This document shows positions 1 through 9,667 of a stretch of 64,000 bases of DNA, piece after piece (position 1 is the stretch's first letter; each line of letters starts with the position of its first letter). The notes under the pieces are model-generated. The model did no database searches. It was not told where the DNA came from and saw only the letters and a program-made list of their open reading frames with translations. Origin of the DNA: Strigamia acuminata (lineage: Eukaryota; Arthropoda; Chilopoda; Geophilomorpha; Linotaeniidae); NCBI GenBank assembly GCA_949358305.1, contig OX442314.1:51218581-51282580 (forward strand), read 5' to 3'. The translations under genes were made by a program, and so were the position numbers.

Positions 1-267
1 AAAAAATGACAATTTTGACCAAAAAAATGACAATTTTGACAAAAAAATGACAATTTTGACCAATAAAAATCCCAATTTTGACCACGCGTTGGTTTTTAAT
101 TGGTTTACGACGAGTTTGATTAGTTCTGCGCACGAGAATGCTGAAAACCATATCAGAAATCAGGATTTTCTTAGCTAAATAATCGATTACTCATTCTGGT
201 CGCTCCTTCTGATCGTTTAGCACCTGTTGGTCTACGTCAGGATTTTTGCCGGGATTTTCAGTGATTA
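1..267 (+). repeat. Tail of a preceding array unit
   Basis: Matches 4208-4474 of unit 1: the end of the 21-bp minisatellite, then the segment leading to the MIF4G remnant. It ends in a splice-acceptor-like TTTTCAG seven bases before the ATG at 268. Confidence 0.95.
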
Positions 268-1057
268 ATGGCCGAAAACGTGGAAATATCACCCGCGGAA
301 TGTGCTTGTGCGCAGCCGGCGCCGTCCGACGAAAACGTCGATCCTCGTCGGTTGTTTCTGGAAGAAATAAGTAAAAACACGGACGAATTAACCTTGAGCC
401 GCGAGCGAGTGGCTTTTAGAGAAGCTGAGAAACCACGCGAACGACGAAGAAATGCTCAAATCCGTGGTAGGAATCCTGTTCGCGCACCAGACGGCGGAGC
501 GTGTTTGCGTGAAGGTGTGCAATTGTTCACATTTCGAAGAACATCGGCGTCGATCCGAACGACCCGCACGCAATTGTGCGACGAATTAAGGCCGGGCCGG
601 ATTAATCGCCAACGACGGCAACAATGAGTTGAATCGATGTTTTCGTCACGCCGTGCGGGCAAAATGCGAGGAAGAACTGACGAGATTTCGACCGCTGTCG
701 CAGACGGATCCGCCTCGATTCCGCGAGTTTGCGCTGTTCGTTCGGCACCTTTTCGTCGTGTCGAACGTGGTATCTCTTTTCAGCATCCCCAATGAACGTG
801 TCGTGTGTGATTCATGCTTTTTGTTGCTCGATTTTCCGGACGAAGCGGGTTTGGAGTGTCTTCAAGTCGTTTTGGGAGAGTGTTTTTACTTGATGAAAGA
901 TATCGATCGTCTCGAGCTGTTGTTGTTAAGGTTGGAGCGATTGTTACGTTATGGAAGGAATATTAGCTACGGTCGAATTTGCGGTTTGCTTGATGTGTTC
1001 AAAAAGGCGACGAGGCATATGTGGGACTTGCAGAAGTTAAGGGCGGCAAATGAATGA
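268..1057 (+). pseudogene. MIF4G-domain protein remnant, unit 1
   Basis: Two open stretches in different frames: 268-627 (starts MAENVEISPAE) and 629-1057 (ends DLQKLRAANE). The second resembles the C-terminal half of the MIF4G HEAT-repeat domain of eIF4G, DAP5, PAIP1 and MIF4GD: a hydrophobic helix around ALFVRHLF, then C-x-LLLDF-x5-LECLQVVLG, then a basic helix ending in GLLDVFKKATRHMWDLQ, which parallels eIF4G patterns such as LECLCRLL..G and IRFMLQDVLDLR. MIF4G domains bind eIF4A, eIF3 or RNA in translation. Relative to unit 6 there is a 4-bp AATT insertion (521-524) and a rearranged stretch near 594-605, so the frame is broken. Another frame change between DELTLS and the SEWLLEKL stretch is present in every copy. 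The family call is by eye; a spliced gene cannot be excluded. Confidence 0.6.
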
Positions 1058-2321
1058 AAGAAAGAAATCTGATTTGTGGAAATATTTTTGTTTTTTTTTA
1101 GTTGTAAATTTTTGTTTGGAAATTTTATAGGATGTAATTTAGTTATGATGAAATAATGTACGAATTCGAGGTGAATTGTTTATTCGGTGATGAATTGTCA
1201 GTTTTATGTTATTTTGCAGTGTTTTATTTTGGTGTGTTTATTTGTAGAGTAAAACCATTTTGCTTTCTGTTTTTGTAGAAAAGATTTTTTTTTAAATTTT
1301 ACACATAATGTAATTAAATTCTAAACGTTTTGTTTTCTGTATAATAAGATTAGGTTTGCACATACTCTGCTAGCATGCTGAAAAGCAATCAATTTCATCA
1401 ATTAAATCAACATCTAAAATAAAATGAAACAAAATAAAAATATTTTATATTGATAAATTGTTAATATTTTATTTTAATTTTAGATTTGGATAACCAACAC
1501 GAGTAGAACAAAAATGGACAAAGTTGACAGGATTTTTGGTGATTTATGAAATTAATAAATAAATTATTTTAACTTTTCATTTTGAAAATCATTTTTAACA
1601 AAAATTAATTTGATTTCAAACAAGAAACTTGCTTTGTAAGTTCAAATATGTCCCCAGTTTATAAAACTAGTTACTAGATGTTGTGAGTTATACTTCCAGC
1701 ATCTCGCTCATTTAATTTAAAATTCTCTGTTTTCCGAGACGAGATCTCTCTCGCATGAGACCAATACGGAAAAACGAGATTTGAGTGATGCGATAGATTT
1801 TACAATAAAAACAATTTCTTTTAAAACATAATTTAGCTTTATTCTTTTAATTTTCGCATATTCATATATGTTTCACGGTAATGTGAAAGAAAATAAAATT
1901 TTTTTAGGGTAAAAACTTTTTTTAAAAGGTTTAATTAAATTATTAAATTATTTTTGGTTTGTTTCTAGCCTAGAATCCGATTCGGAGAATTCATCTCATG
2001 TAAGGACGAAATATCTAAACAAACTAAAGGAATAGGAAAATAATTAATTGCCAGACAACGTTGCAATATGTAGTTAAAAATATGACTTTAATGCTGGATT
2101 TTGACAAAAAACTGAGAGAGTTTATTTCAACTTGGACCAATAGCCGAAAATATGCCGAAAATGCCAAAAGCAGGCGCAAATGATCAAACTATGTAAAGAA
2201 ATGTGAATAAAACCAATTTATAAATTTACAAAAACGTATTTATTTATTTATTTATTTTTGCAATAAACTTGATTTAAAATGTTAATAATCACGCGTAATC
2301 AGCTATCTCGTAGTTTTCCAG
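1058..2321 (+). other. AT-rich non-coding spacer of the array unit
   Basis: I see no coding potential. It holds several AATAAA-like motifs that could end transcripts of the MIF4G remnant and a (TTTA)n run near 2236-2256. A variable palindromic site around 1738-1795 (GAGACGAGATCTC) differs between units. The equivalent spacers are 5265-6533, 9668-10931, 13875-15138, 18082-19345 and 22360-23302. Confidence 0.7.
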
Positions 2322-2485
2322 TCCGCTCCACCACCATTTGTAATTGTAGTTGCAGTTCCAGTTCCGGTGGAGGATGAAAACGATGAATTCTTGAGAGCAA
2401 GAGCAAGAGCAGGGAGCAGGGATTGGGCATTGTGACGTCATATTTGTTACTCGTTCCAGAGTTAGCATTGGATAGCATGCGAATG
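2322..2485 (+). other. Possible exon (disrupted form) with CRE-like palindrome, unit 1
   Basis: Follows TTTTCCAG and ends at ATG|GTAAGC, so both edges look like splice sites. The unit 6 counterpart (35584-35748) is 165 bp and fully open in phase 0. Here it is 164 bp and hits a stop after VEDENDEFLRARARAGSRDWAL. TGACGTCA at 2433-2440 is a perfect CRE/ATF-type palindrome. Downstream, TATATAAG (about 2530) and TATATATAG (about 2569) could be TATA boxes. The same block lies near 6534, 10932, 15139 and 19346. Confidence 0.35.
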
Positions 2486-2989
2486 GTAAGCCTAGTTTTG
2501 AAGAGTTGTTATAAAAATGTTATATTATTATATAAGGGGTATTGGTCTATATGTATCCGTGTACTGGGTATATATAGTACAGGTCATATAAGGGCGAGTG
2601 GCTGGGACAGGCCTGTGCCATTTCATGTCGTGAGCTGGTGCGGTGAATATCCGGTGAAAGAAAAATGGCGCGATCCGAAACGAGAGAGAGAGAGAGAGGG
2701 AGAGACAGTTGGTTTTCACGTTTGAGTGTGTTGTTTCATTTGATTTCTATTGTTAGCTGGTGATTTCTATTGTTGGCTAGAGAGATGAGATGTGCGATCG
2801 ACGGCGATCGACGGCGATCGAGGCGAGGCGAGGCGAGGCACGTACGGGTTTGTTTGAGACAAATTTCCGACAAATTCCTTGATTTCAGACGAATTTCAAA
2901 TAATTTTCAAAAATTTTTGAGAAATTTCAACTACTTTTCAAATTTTTGCACATTTATTGCAATTTTGCCTAAAAATGTAGACATAACTG
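2486..2989 (+). other. Non-coding unit segment with TATA-like and simple repeats
   Basis: Holds TATA-like motifs, a (GA)n run at about 2681-2702, a 10-bp GATCGACGGC repeat and a 5-bp GGCGA repeat near 2797-2839. The short open frames here are overlapping and differ between units, so I do not call a gene. Confidence 0.5.
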
Positions 2990-3540
2990 CTGAAATTTGT
3001 CTAAAAAAAACCAAAATTCCTCAAAAATTAGTTGAAATTTGTGAAAAAAAACCAAAATTCCTCAAAATTTAGTTGAAATTTGTGAAAAATAACAATAAAA
3101 TTGCTCAAAAATTAGTTGAAATTTGTGAAAAATAAGAAAAATGCTCAAAAATTAGTTGAAATTTGTGAAAAATAAGAAAATTCCTCAAGGTTTTGAAATT
3201 TTGGAAAACTAGCTGAAATTCGTCTGAAATAAATTTGCGTAAAATTAGTCTCAAGCTTGTCTCAAATCTGACAAATATTGCCAAAAATTCAACGAAATTT
3301 GCAAAAATCAAGCAAAAATTCCTTGAAATTTGACAAATATTGCCAAAAATTGTCAAAAATGTGACAAAAAATCCTTGAAATTTGTCAAATATTGCCAAAA
3401 ATCTGTTGAAATTTGCAAAATCTGTTGAAATTTTCAAAATCTGTTGAAATTTTCAAAATCTGCTGAAATTCCTTGAAATTTGCAAAATCTGCTGAAATTC
3501 CTTGAATTTTGTCAAAAATGTGGCAAAATATTGCCAAAAA
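2990..3540 (+). repeat. AT-rich degenerate tandem repeat with phased A-tracts
   Basis: Repeats of roughly 40-43 bp built on TTGAAATTTGTGAAAAATAA, followed by shorter variants built on GAAATTTGCCAAATATTGCC. A-tracts recur about every 9-12 bp. Longer versions occur in units 2 (about 7200-7945), 5 (about 20013-20757) and 6 (about 36252-37000); short versions in units 3 (about 11597-12150) and 4 (about 15804-16357). Confidence 0.85.
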
Positions 3541-3546
3541 GCGGTG

Positions 3547-3591
3547 ATAATTTAATTTAATTTAATTTAATTTAATTTAATTTAATTTAAC
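3547..3591 (+). repeat. (TTTAA)n microsatellite
   Basis: About nine uninterrupted TTTAA pentamers. Also near 7951, 12158 and 16366; shorter with a TGTAA end in unit 5 (about 20764-20794) and unit 6 (about 37003-37034). Confidence 0.9.
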
Positions 3592-3691
3592 AAAAATCTG
3601 ATGAAATTATGTGATATAAAAATTTATTCTCGAAATTTCTTTCTCAAAGGTTTGTTAATCTGTCCAATAATTTTTCGAAATTACCTAACGT

Positions 3692-3710
3692 TTCCTTAAC
3701 CTAACCTAAC
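3692..3710 (+). repeat. Short CCTAA telomere-like run
   Basis: CCTTAACCTAACCTAAC, the complement of two TTAGG steps plus a degenerate one. Present at the same place in each unit, for example near 8098, 12302, 16509, 20899 and 37138. Too short to be telomeric by itself. Confidence 0.4.
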
Positions 3711-3735
3711 TCGTCTACGCACCTCCGTTTGCGCA

Positions 3736-3890
3736 CCCGCGCACTATTGGAGACCCGCGTATCTCCAACGACCCGCCGACCAACGTTGACCCGCGCACTA
3801 TTGGAGACCCTCGCATCGCCAAAAGACCCGCCGACCAACGTTGACCCGCGCACTATTGGAGACCCGCTGTCTAATGGAGCACGTAGAAAC
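3736..3890 (+). repeat. 54-55-bp GC-rich minisatellite, about three copies
   Basis: CCCGCGCACTATTGGAGACC starts at 3736, 3790 and 3845. The third copy is partial. The same block is near 8139, 12346, 16553, 20945 and 37184, with substitutions among units. Open frames on both strands across it are a by-product of the repeat. Confidence 0.9.
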
Positions 3891-4144
3891 GGCCGAGTAG
3901 TGTTTTCTGAATGATTAATTCGGACATCGACAATAACTCCCAAGTGAAAAGCAATTAAGGGATCTGAAAGATTAAATCAATTTGGAAAAGTAATTTATTG
4001 CCGTAGAAATTAAGTCAAGAAATGTTATACGATAGACCCACCCGTCTTTCTTTTTTCTTCAAATACTGTACTGACAAAAAACGAAACATTACTTTTTTAT
4101 ATTTAACACTTTTGTAGCCGAATAAATGACATTTTTCACAAAAA

Positions 4145-4276
4145 AAAAAATGACAATTTTGACCAAAAAAATGACAATTTTGACCAAAAAAATGACAATT
4201 TTGACCAAAAAAATGACAATTTTGACCAAAAAAATGACAATTTTGACAAAAAAATGACAATTTTGACCAATAAAAA
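4145..4276 (+). repeat. 21-bp minisatellite (AAAAAAATGACAATTTTGACC)
   Basis: TGACAATTTT recurs at 4151, 4172, 4193, 4214, 4235 and 4255, a 21-bp period with one 20-bp step. Six copies in units 1-4 (8548-8679, 12755-12886, 16962-17093), but only about two degenerate copies in units 5 and 6 (21353-21400, 37593-37635), so it expanded in the homogenised units. Confidence 0.95.
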
Positions 4277-4474
4277 TCCCAATTTTGACCACGCGTTGGT
4301 TTTTAATTGGTTTACGACGAGTTTGATTAGTTCTGCGCACGAGAATGCTGAAAACCATATCAGAAATCAGGATTTTCTTAGCTAAATAATCGATTACTCA
4401 TTCTGGTCGCTCCTTCTGATCGTTTAGCACCTGTTGGTCTACGTCAGGATTTTTGCCGGGATTTTCAGTGATTA

Positions 4475-5264
4475 ATGGCCGAAAACGTGGAAATATCACC
4501 CGCGGAATGTGCTTGTGCGCAGCCGGCGCCGTCCGACGAAAACGTCGATCCTCGTCGGTTGTTTCTGGAAGAAATAAGTAAAAACACGGACGAATTAACC
4601 TTGAGCCGCGAGCGAGTGGCTTTTAGAGAAGCTGAGAAACCACGCGAACGACGAAGAAATGCTCAAATCCGTGGTAGGAATCCTGTTCGCGCACCAGACG
4701 GCGGAGCGTGTTTGCGTGAAGGTGTGCAATTGTTCACATTTCGAAGAACATCGGCGTCGATCCGAACGACCCGCACGCAATTGTGCGACGAATTAAGGCC
4801 GGGCCGGATTAATCGCCAACGACGGCAACAATGAGTTGAATCGATGTTTTCGTCACGCCGTGCGGGCAAAATGCGAGGAAGAACTGACGAGATTTCGACC
4901 GCTGTCGCAGACGGATCCGCCTCGATTCCGCGAGTTTGCGCTGTTCGTTCGGCACCTTTTCGTCGTGTCGAACGTGGTATCTCTTTTCAGCATCCCCAAT
5001 GAACGTGTCGTGTGTGATTCATGCTTTTTGTTGCTCGATTTTCCGGACGAAGCGGGTTTGGAGTGTCTTCAAGTCGTTTTGGGAGAGTGTTTTTACTTGA
5101 TGAAAGATATCGATCGTCTCGAGCTGTTGTTGTTAAGGTTGGAGCGATTGTTACGTTATGGAAGGAATATTAGCTACGGTCGAATTTGCGGTTTGCTTGA
5201 TGTGTTCAAAAAGGCGACGAGGCATATGTGGGACTTGCAGAAGTTAAGGGCGGCAAATGAATGA
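4475..5264 (+). pseudogene. MIF4G-domain protein remnant, unit 2
   Basis: Predicted peptides match unit 1 exactly (4475-4834 and 4836-5264), with the same AATT insertion and frame breaks. Confidence 0.6.
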
Positions 5265-8200
5265 AAGAAAGAAATCTGATTTGTGGAAATATTTTTGTTT
5301 TTTTTTAGTTGTAAATTTTTGTTTGGAAATTTTATAGGATGTAATTTAGTTATGATGAAATAATGTACGAATTCGAGGTGAATTGTTTATTCGGTGATGA
5401 ATTGTCAGTTTTATGTTATTTTGCAGTGTTTTATTTTGGTGTGTTTATTTGTAGAGTAAAACCATTTTGCTTTCTGTTTTTGTAGAAAAGATTTTTTTTT
5501 AAATTTTACACATAATGTAATTAAATTCTAAACGTTTTGTTTTCTGTATAATAAGATTAGGTTTGCACATACTCTGCTAGCATGCTGAAAAGCAATCAAT
5601 TTCATCAATTAAATCAACATCTAAAATAAAATGAAACAAAATAAAAATATTTTATATTGATAAATTGTTAATATTTTATTTTAATTTTAGATTTGGATAA
5701 CCAACACGAGTAGAACAAAAATGGACAAAGTTGACAGGATTTTTGGTGATTTATGAAATTAATAAATAAATTATTTTAACTTTTCATTTTGAAAATCATT
5801 TTTAACAAAAATTAATTTGATTTCAAACAAGAAACTTGCTTTGTAAGTTCAAATATGTCCCCAGTTTATAAAACTAGTTACTAGATGTTGTGAGTTATAC
5901 TTCCAGCATCTCGCTCATTTAATTTAAAATTCTCTGTTTTCCGAGACGAGATCTTGTACGAGACCAATACAAAAAAAAACGAGATATATTTGAGTGATAA
6001 TGTGATCGATTTTACAATAAAAACAATTTCTTTTAAAACATAATTTAGCTTTATTCTTTTAATTTTCGCATATTCATATATGTTTCACGGTAATGTGAAA
6101 GAAAATAAAATTTTTTTAGGGTAAAAACTTTTTTTAAAAGGTTTAATTAAATTATTAAATTATTTTTGGTTTGTTTCTAGCCTAGAATCCGATTCGGAGA
6201 ATTCATCTCATGTAAGGACGAAATATCTAAACAAACTAAAGGAATAGGAAAATAATTAATTGCCAGACAACGTTGCAATATGTAGTTAAAAATATGACTT
6301 TAATGCTGGATTTTGACAAAAAACTGAGAGAGTTTATTTCAACTTGGACCAATAGCCGAAAATATGCCGAAAATGCCAAAAGCAGGCGCAAATGATCAAA
6401 CTATGTAAAGAAATGTGAATAAAACCAATTTATAAATTTACAAAAACGTATTTATTTATTTATTTATTTTTGCAATAAACTTGATTTAAAATGTTAATAA
6501 TCACGCGTAATCAGCTATCTCGTAGTTTTCCAGTCCGCTCCACCACCATTTGTAATTGTAGTTGCAGTTCCAGTTCCGGTGGAGGATGAAAACGATGAAT
6601 TCTTGAGAGCAAGAGCAAGAGCAGGGAGCAGGGATTGGGCATTGTGACGTCATATTTGTTACTCGTTCCAGAGTTAGCATTGGATAGCATGCGAATGGTA
6701 AGCCTAGTTTTGAAGAGTTGTTATAAAAATGTTATATTATTATATAAGGGGTATTGGTCTATATGTATCCGTGTACTGGGTATATATAGTACAGGTCATA
6801 TAAGGGCGAGTGGCTGGGACAGGCCTGTGCCATTTCATGTCGTGAGCTGGTGCGGTGAATATCCGGTGAAAGAAAAATGGCGCGATCCGAAACGAGAGAG
6901 AGAGAGAGAGGGAGAGACAGTTGGTTTTCACGTTTGAGTGTGTTGTTTCATTTGATTTCTATTGTTAGCTGGTGATTTCTATTGTTGGCTAGAGAGATGA
7001 GATGTGCGATCGACGGCGATCGACGGCGATCGAGGCGAGGCGAGGCGAGGCACGTACGGGTTTGTTTGAGACAAATTTCCGACAAATTCCTTGATTTCAG
7101 ACGAATTTCAAATAATTTTCAAAAATTTTTGAGAAATTTCAACTACTTTTCAAATTTTTGCACATTTATTGCAATTTTGTCAAAAATGTCGACATACATA
7201 ACTGCTGAAATTTGTCTAAAAAAAACCAAAATTCCTCAAAAATGAGTTGAAATTTGTGAAAAATAACAAAATTGCTCAAAAATTAGTTGAAATTTGTGAA
7301 AAATAACAATAAAATTGCTCAAAAATTAGTTGAAATTTGTGAAAAATAAGAAAAATGCTCAAAAATTAGTTGAAATTTGTGAAAAATAAGAAAAATGCTC
7401 AAAAATTAGTTGAAATTTGTGAAAAATAAGAAAATTTCTCAAGGTTTTGAAATTTTGGAAAACTAGCTGAAATTCGTCTGAAATAAATTTGCGTAAAATT
7501 AGTCTCAAGCTTATTGTCTCAAACTTGTCTCAAATTTGTCTCAAATTTGACAAATATTGCCAAAAATTCCATGAAATTTGCAAAAATCAGGCAAAAATTT
7601 TTTGAAATTTGACAAATATTGCCAAAAATTGTCAAAAATGTGACAAAGAATCCTTGAAATTTGTCAAATATTGCCAAAAATTCCATGAAATTTGCAAAAA
7701 TCAGGCAAAAATTCCTTGAAATTTGTCAAATATTGTCAAAAATCTGTTGAAATTTTCAAAAATCAGGCAAAAATTCCTTGAAATTTGTCAAATATTGCCA
7801 AAAATCTGTTGAAATTTGCAAAATCTGTTGAAATTTTCAAAATCTGTTGAAATTTTCAAAATCTGCTGAAATTCCTTGAAATTTGCAAAATCTGCTGAAA
7901 TTCCTTGAATTTTGTCAAAAATGTGGCAAAATATTGCCAAAAAGCGGTGATAATTTAATTTAATTTAATTTAATTTAATTTAATTTAATTTAACAAAAAT
8001 CTGATGAAATTATGTGATATAAAAATTTATTCTCGAAATTTCTTTCTCAAAGGTTTGTTAATCTGTCCAATAATTTTTCGAAATTACCTAACGTTTCCTT
8101 AACCTAACCTAACTCGTCTACGCACCTCCGTTTGCGCACCCGCGCACTATTGGAGACCCGCGCATCGCCAACGACCCGCCGACCAACGTTGGCCCGCGCA

Positions 8201-8877
8201 CTATTGGAGACCCTCGCATCGCCAAAAGACCCGCCGACCGACGTTGACCCGCGCACTATTGGAGACCCGCTGTCTAATGGAGCACGTAGAAACGGCCGAG
8301 TAGTGTTTTCTGAATGATTAATTCGGACATCGACAATAACTCCCAAGTGAAAAGCAATTAAGGGATCTGAAAGATTAAATCAATTTGGAAAAGTAATTTA
8401 TTGCCGTAGAAATTAAGTCAAGAAATGTTATACGATAGACCCACCCGTCTTTCTTTTTTCTTCAAATACTGTACTGACAAAAAACGAAACATTACTTTTT
8501 TATATTTAACACTTTTGTAGCCGAATAAATGACATTTTTCACAAAAAAAAAAATGACAATTTTGACCAAAAAAATGACAATTTTGACCAAAAAAATGACA
8601 ATTTTGACCAAAAAAATGACAATTTTGACCAAAAAAATGACAATTTTGACAAAAAAATGACAATTTTGACCAATAAAAATCCCAATTTTGACCACGCGTT
8701 GGTTTTTAATTGGTTTACGACGAGTTTGATTAGTTCTGCGCACGAGAATGCTGAAAACCATATCAGAAATCAGGATTTTCTTAGCTAAATAATCGATTAC
8801 TCATTCTGGTCGCTCCTTCTGATCGTTTAGCACCTGTTGGTCTACGTCAGGATTTTTGCCGGGATTTTCAGTGATTA
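4475..8877 (+). repeat. Array unit 2 (4403 bp, long-block variant)
   Basis: 196 bp longer than unit 1, mainly from extra copies in the AT-rich block (7200-7945). The palindromic site near 5943-6003 also differs, with GAGATCTTGTACGAG in place of the unit 1 form. Confidence 0.95.
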
Positions 8878-9667
8878 ATGGCCGAAAACGTGGAAATATC
8901 ACCCGCGGAATGTGCTTGTGCGCAGCCGGCGCCGTCCGACGAAAACGTCGATCCTCGTCGGTTGTTTCTGGAAGAAATAAGTAAAAACACGGACGAATTA
9001 ACCTTGAGCCGCGAGCGAGTGGCTTTTAGAGAAGCTGAGAAACCACGCGAACGACGAAGAAATGCTCAAATCCGTGGTAGGAATCCTGTTCGCGCACCAG
9101 ACGGCGGAGCGTGTTTGCGTGAAGGTGTGCAATTGTTCACATTTCGAAGAACATCGGCGTCGATCCGAACGACCCGCACGCAATTGTGCGACGAATTAAG
9201 GCCGGGCCGGATTAATCGCCAACGACGGCAACAATGAGTTGAATCGATGTTTTCGTCACGCCGTGCGGGCAAAATGCGAGGAAGAACTGACGAGATTTCG
9301 ACCGCTGTCGCAGACGGATCCGCCTCGATTCCGCGAGTTTGCGCTGTTCGTTCGGCACCTTTTCGTCGTGTCGAACGTGCTATCTCTTTTCAGCATCCCC
9401 AATGAACGTGTCGTGTGTGATTCATGCTTTTTGTTGCTCGATTTTCCGGACGAAGCGGGTTTGGAGTGTCTTCAAGTCGTTTTGGGAGAGTGTTTTTACT
9501 TGATGAAAGATATCGATCGTCTCGAGCTGTTGTTGTTAAGGTTGGAGCGATTGTTACGTTATGGAAGGAATATTAGCTACGGTCGAATTTGCGGTTTGCT
9601 TGATGTGTTCAAAAAGGCGACGAGGCATATGTGGGACTTGCAGAAGTTAAGGGCGGCAAATGAATGA
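8878..9667 (+). pseudogene. MIF4G-domain protein remnant, unit 3
   Basis: As unit 1 apart from C at 9380, which changes SNVVSLF to SNVLSLF. This single change helps show that the units are separate copies and not an assembly echo. Confidence 0.6.

Noticed and set aside
388-662. Minus-strand frames of 61 and 68 codons opposite the MIF4G remnant, repeated in each unit
   Set aside because: They only mirror the GC-rich coding stretch and break in units 6-7 with the plus-strand indels.
2423-2725. 100-codon plus-strand frame and its minus-strand partner in every unit
   Set aside because: Starts at a non-ATG codon, runs through TATA-like and (GA)n sequence, and has no recognisable domain.
3105-3437. 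110-codon minus-strand frame rich in Phe, Asn and Ile
   Set aside because: Comes from the degenerate AT-rich repeat; absent from units with the longer block.
4015-4358. Repetitive minus-strand peptides with QNCHFFG and KIVIFLV runs
   Set aside because: They are translations of the 21-bp minisatellite in two frames; the period is a multiple of three, so stops are absent by default.
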